NCBI GenBank assembly: GCA_903899705.1
Contig: CAIUKQ010000099.1
Location: 1-47,565 of the forward strand
Length of the DNA: 47,565 nt
Direction of reading: 5' to 3'
Source: an uncultured beta proteobacterium
Lineage (GTDB): Bacteria > Pseudomonadota > Gammaproteobacteria > Burkholderiales > SG8-39
Of this stretch, positions 30,300 to 39,536 are shown one piece after another. The position numbers and the translations under genes were made by a program. The notes beneath the pieces are model-generated. The model worked only from the letters and a program-made list of their open reading frames with translations. It was not told the origin of the DNA and ran no database searches. Numbering within the stretch: position 1 is the stretch's first letter; the number at the start of each line of letters is the position of its first letter.

Positions 30300-32945
30300 C
30301 TATTCGCGTGCAGCGCGCTTTTTGGCGGGAGCCTTCTTCTTTTTCGCGGCGGCTTTTTTCTTCGCGGGAGCCTTGGACGAAGTCTTCTTCGCAGCGGCTG
30401 CTTTTGGTTTCGGCGTCTTTTTGGCTTTGGTTTGTTTGGTTTGCGCGGCGGCGTCTTTGGCTTCTACGGCTTTTTCAACAGCGCCTGGCTTTCCTTTGCG
30501 TGGTGCAAATTCAAAACCAACCTTTCCATCAGGACCTTTGGAGAGGTACGCAGAAAAAGGGCGGCCTTTCTTTGAAATGAAGCGATGCAGCAGGTCGGTC
30601 TTACCAGCCTCCAGAAGTTTCACCATCTGTTCCCGCTCCATGGGCCGCTGCAGGATGATCCGACCGGACCGGAAATCGCAGGTCTTGTCCTTTCCCAAGG
30701 AACGTTCACAGGAAAACGTCATATCAAGTTCGAACACCCGCCCACTGCACTTCGGGCAATTGCCCAAGGGTTCCTTTCCTTCAAGATCGGGCATTTCGAT
30801 TTCCCCGGACGCATCGGTTCGCTCCTGACCGAAGTCGAATTCAATGGGTTGGTCCTTCCCTAGCCGAATCGCAGCGACAAAAGGCCGGCCAATTCGGCTG
30901 CGGAAGCCGCTCAACGGCCCGATTTTCCCATTGGTGATGAGTTCCGCTATTTCCTCAGGCGCCCACTCACGGCTTGAGAGGACCTTCCAAAGGGCAAAAT
31001 CGCACTTGAGGCACTGGAATTTCCGGTAATTCTCCTGGATGATTCCGCCGCACCTCGGGCACGGGGCCTCTACTGTCGCAAAAGCGGTATCCGGAATTTC
31101 GCCGGTCTTGACCCGCGTAACCATTTCCATGGTCAGAGAGGTTATGTGCTCCATGAACTCGCCGCGAGCGAGCTTTCCCAATTCCATTTGTTTCAGCTTG
31201 TACTCCCAATCCCCGGTGAGTTCCGGCGACGTGAGTTCTTCAATGCCAAAGTGCTTCAGTGCAAACATGAGTGAAAAGGCTTTGGGCGTGGGTTGAAGCT
31301 CCCGCCCGTTGCGATGCAGGTAATCCTCACGCAGGAGGCCTTCAATGACCGCCGCCCGGGTGGCAGGCGTTCCCAACCCCTTCTGATCCATCGCGGCCCT
31401 CAATTCCTCGTCTTCAACAAGTTTGCCTGCACCCTCCATGGCGGAGAGAAGGGTCGCTTCCGAATAGCGGGCCGGAGGTTTCGTTTGGGACGCGTCGCTG
31501 CGGACTTCCACCGTCTTGACATTCTCGCCCTGGTTTATCGCCGGCAGGTTTGCGTCCTCTTCCGCAACGGTCCGACCGTAGACCGTCAACCAGCCCGGAT
31601 TGACCAGGACCTTGCCTTCTGTCTTGAAGGGATGACTGGCAACCCACGTAATCCGGACAGTCTGCAGGTATTCGGCCGCCGGATAAAACACGGCGAGAAA
31701 ACGCCGGACGACGAAATCGTAAATCTTTGCTTCCGCCTCGTTGAGTTGCTTGGGCGCCTGCTGCGTGGGAATAATCGCGAAGTGATCGGAAATTTTCTTG
31801 TTGTCAAAAATCCGCTTGTTAGGACGAACCCAACCCTGTTTCAATATCTGGGTCGCAAACGGCGCATAAGCACCAGATGAAAGCGTTTTGTCCTTGAGTG
31901 TTTGCAGGGTGTCTATCACCGTGGGCATGTAATCCTCAGGCAGGGCCCTGGCATCAGTACGTGGGTAGGTGAGCACCTTGTGCCGTTCGTACAGGGCTTG
32001 CGCCAATGACAATGTCGTTCGCGCTGAAAACCCGAAACGACTGTTGGCCTCCCGCTGCAGGCTGGTCAGATCAAAAAGCAGCGGGGACAACTGGGTTGTC
32101 GGCTTGGTCTCCTCACTGACGGTTCCTTCTTTGCCAATACAATCCGAAACAATGGACTGTGCGTCGGCTTCAATCCATATCCGCTCCGCGCGCCGGTCCG
32201 GGTCGATATCGTCCTTCTTGAATGCCTCATCGAACCACCGGCCGGCGTATTCCCCGTCAACAGCCTGAAACTTGGCATGCACTTCCCAATAATCTCGCGA
32301 CCGAAACGCGCGGATCTTCTGTTCCCGTTCCACCAGGATTGCCAGCGTCGGCGTCTGAACCCGGCCGACGGTCGTCAGGTAGAAGCCGCCCTCCTTGCTA
32401 TTGAAGGCGGTCATTGCCCGCGTGCCGTTGATGCCGATCAACCAATCGGCTTCAGAGCGGCATTTGGCGGCGTCTGCAAGAGGTAACAATTCCTCGTCGC
32501 GGCGCAGCCCGTCAAATCCATCCCGAATCGCCCCCTGAGTCATGGACTGCAGCCAAAGGCGCTGGACGGGCTTTTTAACCCCTACATGCTGCACAATGTA
32601 ACGGAATATCAGTTCCCCTTCGCGACCGGCGTCGCAGGCATTGATGAGCGTCGTGACGTCCTTTCGCTTGATCAGTTTCGTTAGTAATTTGAGCCGATCC
32701 TCGGTTCGTTCGATAGGACGAAGGTCGAACTCCGGTGGGATGACCGGAAGATTGGCGAAGGACCATTTCCCCCGTTTGACCTCGTATTTTTCGGGTGCGG
32801 CGATTTCGAGCAAATGCCCGATGGCGGACGACAGAACGTACTCCTCGCTCTCAAAATAATCGCCAACACGGGTAAATCCGCCCAATACCCTCGCGATATC
32901 GTTCGCGACGGAGGGTTTTTCAGCAATGATGAGTTTTTTTGCCAC
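30300..32945 (-). CDS. topB: DNA topoisomerase III with Lys/Ala-rich C-terminal tail
   Basis: KKLIIAEKPSVANDIARVLGGF; TYPRTDARALPEDY; Cys-ribbon CPRCGGIIQ...CLKC; tail KKTSSKAPAKKKAAAKKKKAPAKKRAARE. Confidence 0.93.
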   Translation of the reverse strand: MAKKLIIAEKPSVANDIARVLGGFTRVGDYFESEEYVLSSAIGHLLEIAAPEKYEVKRGKWSFANLPVIPPEFDLRPIERTEDRLKLLTKLIKRKDVTTLINACDAGREGELIFRYIVQHVGVKKPVQRLWLQSMTQGAIRDGFDGLRRDEELLPLADAAKCRSEADWLIGINGTRAMTAFNSKEGGFYLTTVGRVQTPTLAILVEREQKIRAFRSRDYWEVHAKFQAVDGEYAGRWFDEAFKKDDIDPDRRAERIWIEADAQSIVSDCIGKEGTVSEETKPTTQLSPLLFDLTSLQREANSRFGFSARTTLSLAQALYERHKVLTYPRTDARALPEDYMPTVIDTLQTLKDKTLSSGAYAPFATQILKQGWVRPNKRIFDNKKISDHFAIIPTQQAPKQLNEAEAKIYDFVVRRFLAVFYPAAEYLQTVRITWVASHPFKTEGKVLVNPGWLTVYGRTVAEEDANLPAINQGENVKTVEVRSDASQTKPPARYSEATLLSAMEGAGKLVEDEELRAAMDQKGLGTPATRAAVIEGLLREDYLHRNGRELQPTPKAFSLMFALKHFGIEELTSPELTGDWEYKLKQMELGKLARGEFMEHITSLTMEMVTRVKTGEIPDTAFATVEAPCPRCGGIIQENYRKFQCLKCDFALWKVLSSREWAPEEIAELITNGKIGPLSGFRSRIGRPFVAAIRLGKDQPIEFDFGQERTDASGEIEMPDLEGKEPLGNCPKCSGRVFELDMTFSCERSLGKDKTCDFRSGRIILQRPMEREQMVKLLEAGKTDLLHRFISKKGRPFSAYLSKGPDGKVGFEFAPRKGKPGAVEKAVEAKDAAAQTKQTKAKKTPKPKAAAAKKTSSKAPAKKKAAAKKKKAPAKKRAARE

Positions 32946-33229
32946 TTGCAATACCTTGTTTTTGCGTTGCCCGGCGTTTCCGCGCACAGCTCCGGGCAAA
33001 ATTGTTCAGGGCCGGACAGACCAGTATTTCAAGACGCCTGAAACGAAAAGCCGCGAGGAGGTAGCGGCAGAACGCGGGGAATCATACGTGCAACCGATGA
33101 TGTGAAGCAAGAAACCGGCGATAAGGGAGTTCCCGGGGCGCATTTTTTGCCAGAGACTCCAACGGGCCAGGGTATTTGCAGGCGGGCCGGGCCGACCGGT
33201 TGAAAAAAGCCGGCCGGAAAGCGCAGTTC

Positions 33230-33688
33230 CTAATGCATTTGCCGCTTTTCCCCCTCAGGCAACAGCTCATCCAGTATCAGAGCGTCAACATTGCCTCGAT
33301 GGGTCCACAAGACGATCAGAATGATGATCTTGAATTTGTCGAGTCCAACGGACTCTTCCTCGATCGCCATCGCGCGTTCTATGATCAATTCACGCACAAG
33401 CGGCGAAAGAATGCGGGCGCTTTCCAGAAATGCCAGAAATCCCCGCGCCTCGGCTGAGAGCTTTTCCTGTTCGGCAATGGCATACACTCGATGAGAGGAG
33501 CTTGCATCCAGGGCGCCCGGAAGGCTGCTCTCCTTCCACCGAGACAGGCCGTTGAGCCAGTCCAGTGCTTCGCTGATGTCGTCGTTTTCAAATCCGGCGG
33601 CATGCAATTTTCGCGACAGCGTGTCCTGATCCGGATACTTCTCGGACTGATAGTAATTTTCAAAAAGGTATACGAGAACTTCAATCAT
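33230..33688 (-). CDS. smg: Smg family protein (DUF494)
   Basis: MIEVLVYLFENYYQSEKYPDQDTLSRKLHAAGFENDDISEALDWL. Confidence 0.92.
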   Translation of the reverse strand: MIEVLVYLFENYYQSEKYPDQDTLSRKLHAAGFENDDISEALDWLNGLSRWKESSLPGALDASSSHRVYAIAEQEKLSAEARGFLAFLESARILSPLVRELIIERAMAIEEESVGLDKFKIIILIVLWTHRGNVDALILDELLPEGEKRQMH

Positions 33689-33807
33689 GAGTGGGGCCCT
33701 GCGCCACGCCAACGAAGAAAATTCGAGTGAAAGCGGGTTGAATCATCGCTGCTCTGCGCGCGATTCCATGAATTGGAAATCCGTTTCGATCAATCAGATT
33801 CGGTCTC

Positions 33808-34878
33808 CTAGCCCAGTCGTTGGTACAAGCCGCCAGGCAGGCAGCCCACACGCCCTTCCAACTCAAGTGCCAGCAGCATCGCGGAAACCTCCCCGACGGT
33901 CAGACCGCTGCGTTTCTTGAGCATTTCCACATCACACGGGTCATACCCAATATATTGTATCAGACCAGATTCAGAGTTCAATATATGGGGTTTTGAAATA
34001 TTCACTTGGAAATGGAGTTCGTCCAGAACATCCTGGGCCGTTTCCACCAGTTTGGCTCCTTGCTTGATGAGGGCGTGACATCCGCGCGACAGCGGCGAAT
34101 GTATGGACCCGGGAATGGCAAATACTTCGCGACCCTGCTCCAGGGCATACCCGGCCGTGATCAGCGAACCCGATGCCATCGCCGCCTCGACAACAAGACA
34201 GCCCCTTGATAGGCCACTGATGATTCGGTTTCTCCGAGGAAAGTTTGACGCGAGCGGGGGTGTTCCAAGCGCGAATTCCGATACAACCGCGCCATGACCG
34301 GCGATTTCGGACGCCAGCTTCGCGTTGGCTCGGGGATAGGCGATGTCTGCTCCGCACCCGAGCACCGCCACCGTGGAGCCGCCGCCGGCTATGGCGCCCT
34401 GATGTGCAGCGGTATCGATACCCAGCGCCATGCCGCTCACGATGGCCAAGCCGGAGGTCGCAATGGCGGAGGCAAAATTTCGCGCGTTGGCGAATCCCTG
34501 CGGAGTGGCGTTTCTGCTGCCGATAATCGCGAGCGAGGCGACACCCAGAATGGCCGCATTTCCGGCCACGTAAAGCATGGGTGGTGGATCGGGGCACTGG
34601 AGCAGCGCAGGCGGATAGCAGTCGTCCGCCAGGGTGACCAGCGAGTGCCCATCCTCTGAGAGCCACTTTAGGGCCGCACCAATTTTTTCCTGGCAGGGTT
34701 CGGCAAGAATCCGGTCGGCAATCGCCCCCGGACAATGTTGGATCAGGTGCAGCCGATGGGCGCCGAGTATTTGCCGAGGGGATCCGACTCCGGCGAGGAG
34801 TTTGCGAAATGTCGAGGGCCCGAGCCCCTCAACAACGCCCAAGCTGACCCAATCGACCGTATCGTCTGCAATCCGCAT
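33808..34878 (-). CDS. dprA: DNA-processing protein DprA
   Basis: LAIIGSRNATPQGFANARNFASAIATSGLAIVSGMALGIDTAAHQGAI. Confidence 0.95.
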   Translation of the reverse strand: MRIADDTVDWVSLGVVEGLGPSTFRKLLAGVGSPRQILGAHRLHLIQHCPGAIADRILAEPCQEKIGAALKWLSEDGHSLVTLADDCYPPALLQCPDPPPMLYVAGNAAILGVASLAIIGSRNATPQGFANARNFASAIATSGLAIVSGMALGIDTAAHQGAIAGGGSTVAVLGCGADIAYPRANAKLASEIAGHGAVVSEFALGTPPLASNFPRRNRIISGLSRGCLVVEAAMASGSLITAGYALEQGREVFAIPGSIHSPLSRGCHALIKQGAKLVETAQDVLDELHFQVNISKPHILNSESGLIQYIGYDPCDVEMLKKRSGLTVGEVSAMLLALELEGRVGCLPGGLYQRLG

Positions 34879-34965
34879 TGGTCATAAACGCGGGAGCACC
34901 GTTTCCGGATGTCAAAAATCTCGGAAAGCGGAAACTTTTTTGGTCAAGAAGACCTTGACCGCGGA

Positions 34966-36006
34966 CTACGGCGTGCGCAGGACATCGCCGGGCGCGACCG
35001 GGCGCGAACTTTCCATGATGAGAGCATAGGACACAGAGGAAAATGTCCGGAAAACCAGAACCAGTCCGTATCGCTCGTCCGGAAGCTGGAAGGTTGGTGC
35101 CCTGTCTCTGGACAGTTCAGACGATGGATCTACAACCTTTGCTCCTGCCCGATATAACGCCAGGACATGACCATTTTCAAGACCGTCCCTGCTTCCCTTA
35201 TTGATGGCGACGACAGCATCCCGCCCCCCTTCACTAGTGGCAAGCGCGCCATATATGGAGATGGCTTTGGCCTGAATGGACGTTTTTGGGGAATGCGGCA
35301 GATACTGACTGATAGTCGGCCTGCCCGATGCGATGAGTCGATCGCCGCTTCCGATTTCCTGTTTCGCAGTGACAACCTGTACGGTCGCCGGATCGCCGGG
35401 ACGTGTCAGGCGTCCTGTGCCCAAAAATATCGCCTCGTACCCAAGTGTGAGTTTTGAGTCGGGATCCACCAACGCCGCTCCAGGGCGGTAAATCTGCCAA
35501 TTCAGTTGCTTGGAGTCCGAGAGGCCTGAAACATAGGCATTTCCACCCGGGCCCAGGTAGACCCGACTTTCCTCCGTGGCAACAATGCGAGGGGCTTTGT
35601 TCATGCCATCGACTTCAACAACCAAGGGCTGGACCAGAAACGGTTCGATGACGTTCGGTGGAATTGCGGGAATGGCTTCATCGCTCAAGGGTTCAGCGAT
35701 GACCTGCGGGGAAAGCTTGACGGCCGCGCCCAGCGCAAGGCTTCCGCCACTGGCCCGGTCGAGAACGATGACATTGCCCGGAAAGATCCGGTTCGGATTC
35801 TTGATCTGGTCCTGATTGAGCTTCCAAAGCTCAGCCCAGCGCCAGGGTTCCTTGAGGAATTTGTTGGCGATGCTCCAAAGCGTGTCGCCCTTTTCGACGA
35901 CATAACGATCAGGTGCATCTTCCTTGAGGCTGATTGTGCCTTGCGCAACCGCCTGCCCTGCTGTTATGCAAAGGGAGAGCAGCATCCATGTGATAGACTT
36001 GCTCAT
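34966..36006 (-). CDS. LysM peptidoglycan-binding domain-containing protein
   Basis: Signal peptide and DRYVVEKGDTLWSIANKFLKEPWRWAELWKLNQDQIKNPNRIFPGNVIVL. Confidence 0.93.
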   Translation of the reverse strand: MSKSITWMLLSLCITAGQAVAQGTISLKEDAPDRYVVEKGDTLWSIANKFLKEPWRWAELWKLNQDQIKNPNRIFPGNVIVLDRASGGSLALGAAVKLSPQVIAEPLSDEAIPAIPPNVIEPFLVQPLVVEVDGMNKAPRIVATEESRVYLGPGGNAYVSGLSDSKQLNWQIYRPGAALVDPDSKLTLGYEAIFLGTGRLTRPGDPATVQVVTAKQEIGSGDRLIASGRPTISQYLPHSPKTSIQAKAISIYGALATSEGGRDAVVAINKGSRDGLENGHVLALYRAGAKVVDPSSELSRDRAPTFQLPDERYGLVLVFRTFSSVSYALIMESSRPVAPGDVLRTP

Positions 36007-36082
36007 AGCTTCCTCGACTAGGTTTTCGTGCCGGTTTTAATGCCTTTTTTGATACCGAATTTCATGCTATTTTGCCGACCTG

Positions 36083-36101
36083 AAAAGCATAGCATGCTTT
36101 T
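36083..36101. promoter_or_regulatory. Inverted repeat in divergent lysM/def promoter region
   Basis: AAAAGCAT-AGC-ATGCTTTT. Confidence 0.35.
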
Positions 36102-36151
36102 TATAGTCCGCATTAAATTCTGCATCTAATTCGTTCAATTAGCAAGTTTTT

Positions 36152-36655
36152 ATGGCACGACTGCCGATTCTGAGATACCCCGATCCCAGGCTTTATAAAA
36201 AGGCGGCGACGGTGCGGGATTTTGATCCCAAACTGCGAACCTTGATCAAGGAAATGGCGCAGACGATGTATGCCGCCCCGGGGATTGGTCTGGCAGCGAC
36301 TCAGGTTGATGTGCACAGGCGTGTCATTGTGATTGACGTTTCCGAAGTGCATGACCGGTTGTTGGTGTTGGTCAATCCGGAAATTACCCACCACGAAGGG
36401 ATCCAGAACAGGGACGAAGGTTGTCTTTCGGTACCGGGTATCTACGAACCGGTCAAGCGGGCGCAGCGAATTGGGGTCAAAGCCCAGAACGGCGAGGGCG
36501 AGTCTTTTACCCTGGAAGCCGAAGATCTCCTGGCCGTTTGCATCCAACACGAAATGGACCATCTCGAGGGCAAGGTTTTCGTGGACTATCTGTCTCAACT
36601 CAAGCGAACGCGAATCCGTTCCAGGATATTGAAACAAAACAAGAATATTTCCTAG
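36152..36655 (+). CDS. def: Peptide deformylase
   Basis: [18 protein letters not shown]...[12 protein letters not shown]...EGCLSVPG...[17 protein letters not shown]. Confidence 0.97.
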   Translation: MARLPILRYPDPRLYKKAATVRDFDPKLRTLIKEMAQTMYAAPGIGLAATQVDVHRRVIVIDVSEVHDRLLVLVNPEITHHEGIQNRDEGCLSVPGIYEPVKRAQRIGVKAQNGEGESFTLEAEDLLAVCIQHEMDHLEGKVFVDYLSQLKRTRIRSRILKQNKNIS

Positions 36656-36721
36656 CCAGGGCGCCCGGTTGAGGCCGCGCACCAAGGTATTGGCTCCAAC
36701 TAGAAGTCATCTTCGAATCCG

Positions 36722-37651
36722 ATGAAAATAATATTCGCCGGCACACCGGATTTCGCTGCGCAGACACTGCGCGCCCTGTGGGCGAGCAGGCACGAAGTCA
36801 TCCTTGTTCTGACCCAGCCTGACCGTCCGGCGGGACGGGGAATGCAGATGCGGGTATCGGCCGTCAAGCAATTCGCCGCGGCCCAAGGGATACCGATTCG
36901 CCAGCCGAAGACGCTCAAGGATGAAGCCGAGCAGGCCGTATTGGCAGGCCTTGTAGCCGATGTCATGGTGGTGGTCGCGTTCGGGTTGATCCTTCCTCAA
37001 GCCGTTCTTGATGCCCCACGCCTGGGAGCGATCAACATCCATGCTTCCTTGCTGCCCCGGTGGCGAGGTGCAGCACCGATTCAGCGGGCGCTACTGGCCG
37101 GCGACGCTCAAACGGGAGTGTCGATCATGCAAATGGACGCTGGCTTGGACACGGGTCCGGTCTATCTTGCGGAAGACACCCCGATCACGGACGCCGACAA
37201 TTCCCAGACCCTTCACGACCGGCTCGCCGAAATCGGTTCACGCCTGATTCTCAAGGCGCTGGACCTGCTCGAAGATGGATCTCTGCATGCGGTCCCGCAA
37301 CCGGAGGTCGGGGTGGTCTACGCGGCCAAGATTGACAAGGCGGAGTCTCGTATAGACTGGGGGCAGGATGCCGGAAAAGTCGCGTTACAGATCAGAGCTT
37401 TCAATCCCAATCCCGGGGCGCACTTCCGCATCGGACAAACGGAGGTCAAGGTCTGGCAAGCCAGCGTGGAGCCACACCGGAGTGGAAATCCCGGCGAAAT
37501 CCTTGCCGCAGATGCCAGCGGATTGCTGGTGGCCTGTGGGACGCAAGCCCTGCGACTGGAGCGGTTGCAAAAAGCCGGCGGAAAAAGGCTGGCTGCGATG
37601 GAATTTTTGAAGGGATTTCAGGTTGTTATCGGTGAAACTGCGGCTTCATGA
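36722..37651 (+). CDS. fmt: Methionyl-tRNA formyltransferase
   Basis: MKIIFAGTPDFAAQTLRAL...INIHASLLPRWRGAAPIQRALLAGD. Confidence 0.97.
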   Translation: MKIIFAGTPDFAAQTLRALWASRHEVILVLTQPDRPAGRGMQMRVSAVKQFAAAQGIPIRQPKTLKDEAEQAVLAGLVADVMVVVAFGLILPQAVLDAPRLGAINIHASLLPRWRGAAPIQRALLAGDAQTGVSIMQMDAGLDTGPVYLAEDTPITDADNSQTLHDRLAEIGSRLILKALDLLEDGSLHAVPQPEVGVVYAAKIDKAESRIDWGQDAGKVALQIRAFNPNPGAHFRIGQTEVKVWQASVEPHRSGNPGEILAADASGLLVACGTQALRLERLQKAGGKRLAAMEFLKGFQVVIGETAAS

Positions 37652-38967
37652 CTGACCGTCCCGCCGGTGACTCATCCCACTCCGGAGACAAGCCGCCATC
37701 TCATGGCCTGGCGGAATCCTTTGCCTTGGCCGGCCAAGTTGTCGGACAAGTGCTTTCGGGGGCCAGCCTTAATGACGCTCTGCGTGTCAACAAGGCTCGC
37801 ACCGGATCCTTGCGCGCGGCCGTTCAGGATCTGACCTACAACACCTTGCGCGGCTGGGGTCGCGTCGATGTCATCGCCGACCAATTGCTCAAAAAGCCTG
37901 CGTCGGATATCACGATCCGCGGACTGATCCTGGTGGCTCTAACGGAACTGGGTGCCAGGCCACACACCGATTATGTGGTGGTGCACCAGGCGGTTGAGGC
38001 GGCATCATTGCTGGGCCTTGCTCGCGCTCGCGGCCTGGTCAATGCCGTTCTGAGAGGCTACCAGCGGGATGCGGCAAGGTTGAATGCAAATGTCGAAGCG
38101 AGCGAGACGGGGCGCTATTCACACCCGCAATGGTGGATCGACAGCCTCAAGATGCATTATCCGTTGCAGTGGCGCGGGATACTGGACGCCGCTAATTCCC
38201 ACCCTCCCATGACATTGCGGGTCAATGCCCGTCGCGGCAGTGTCGGTAATTACCTGCGCCGGCTTGCGGAGGCGAATATCCCCGCCCGGCAAATCGGTCC
38301 GGCGGCCGTGATGCTGGATAGGCCCTGCCCCGTGGCCGGTATCCCGGGTTTTTCCGAGGGAGACTCATCGGTGCAGGACGCCGGCGCGCAACGTGCCGCC
38401 GTCCTGTTGGACCTGACGGATGGAATGACAGTACTGGATGCCTGTGCGGCGCCGGGCGGGAAAACTGGCCACATCCTTGAGCTTGCCGATTGTTCACTGA
38501 TTGCGCTGGATATCTCCGGCGAGAGGGTCGCACGCATCAAGGAAAATCTCGGCCGTCTCGGCCTGAAAGCCGATGTGCGCAAGGGCGACAGCCTGCGACC
38601 GGTCGAACTGGTTGCCGCAGGGCTTCAGTTTGACCGGATCCTCCTTGACGCGCCGTGCAGTGCCTCAGGCGTTGTGCGCCGGCATCCCGACATCCGTTGG
38701 CTGCGCCGGGAGTCCGATCTGGCGTCGTTTGCCCGCACCCAGGCAAATATGCTGGAAGCGCTTTGGCCGTTGCTTCGGCGCGATGGTAAATTGCTGTATA
38801 CGACTTGCTCGGTATTTCCCACCGAAAACTCCATGCAAATCCGCGCTTTCCTGGATCGCCACCATGACGCAGAAGTGATGCCCCTGAAAGGTCTTGAGAC
38901 CGGACAGATACTCCCCGATGGCGACAGCGACGGCTTTTACTACGCGCTGCTCCACAAGAAAGCATGA
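37648..38967 (+). CDS. rsmB: 16S rRNA (cytosine-C5)-methyltransferase RsmB
   Basis: VLDACAAPGGKTGHILEL; LLDAPCSASGVVRRHPDIRWLRR; YTTCSVFPTEN. Confidence 0.95.
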   Translation: MTDRPAGDSSHSGDKPPSHGLAESFALAGQVVGQVLSGASLNDALRVNKARTGSLRAAVQDLTYNTLRGWGRVDVIADQLLKKPASDITIRGLILVALTELGARPHTDYVVVHQAVEAASLLGLARARGLVNAVLRGYQRDAARLNANVEASETGRYSHPQWWIDSLKMHYPLQWRGILDAANSHPPMTLRVNARRGSVGNYLRRLAEANIPARQIGPAAVMLDRPCPVAGIPGFSEGDSSVQDAGAQRAAVLLDLTDGMTVLDACAAPGGKTGHILELADCSLIALDISGERVARIKENLGRLGLKADVRKGDSLRPVELVAAGLQFDRILLDAPCSASGVVRRHPDIRWLRRESDLASFARTQANMLEALWPLLRRDGKLLYTTCSVFPTENSMQIRAFLDRHHDAEVMPLKGLETGQILPDGDSDGFYYALLHKKA

Positions 38968-39536
38968 AATTCTTGCGGCGAATAGTGCTGGTGGCGCTTC
39001 TGTTTCTGGCAATCCTTTCGCCGGCCCGCGCGGAATCGATACAGGTCAGCCAGTTCCGGATCGAGGCTACCGAAGAAGGGCATGTCGTCGATGCGAATTT
39101 CGAGATAGAGCTCACGTCCCGGCTTGAAGAGGCGCTCAATAACGGAGTAGCCCTGTTTTTTGCGATTGAATTCGAGTTGGTCCGACCGCGCTGGTACTGG
39201 CTCGACGAGAAAACAGCGAACGCCCGGATCGATGTCAGATTTTCCTATAACCCCCTGCTGCGCCAATACCGCTTGTCCACGGGATCATTGCAGCGAAACT
39301 TCTCCTCCTTTGCAGATGCCATGAGCAACCTGTCGCGGCTTCGTTCGTGGCTGGTGATGGATCGCGACAGGCTGCCGCCTGAAACCGCCTTTGTCGCGTC
39401 ATTAAGAATTCGCCTTGATACAACCCAGTTGCCGCGGCCATTCCAGATCTCCGCGCTGACCGACAGGGATTTGAACCTCACTTCGTCCTGGAAGCGGATT
39501 TCGTTTGTGACCGACGCGGAGCGTCCGCCCCGATGA
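38964..39536 (+). CDS. DUF4390 domain-containing protein
   Basis: Signal peptide; ANFEIELTSRLEEALNNGVALFFAIEFELVRPRWYWLDE; location rsmB-ntrY. Confidence 0.85.
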   Translation: MKFLRRIVLVALLFLAILSPARAESIQVSQFRIEATEEGHVVDANFEIELTSRLEEALNNGVALFFAIEFELVRPRWYWLDEKTANARIDVRFSYNPLLRQYRLSTGSLQRNFSSFADAMSNLSRLRSWLVMDRDRLPPETAFVASLRIRLDTTQLPRPFQISALTDRDLNLTSSWKRISFVTDAERPPR

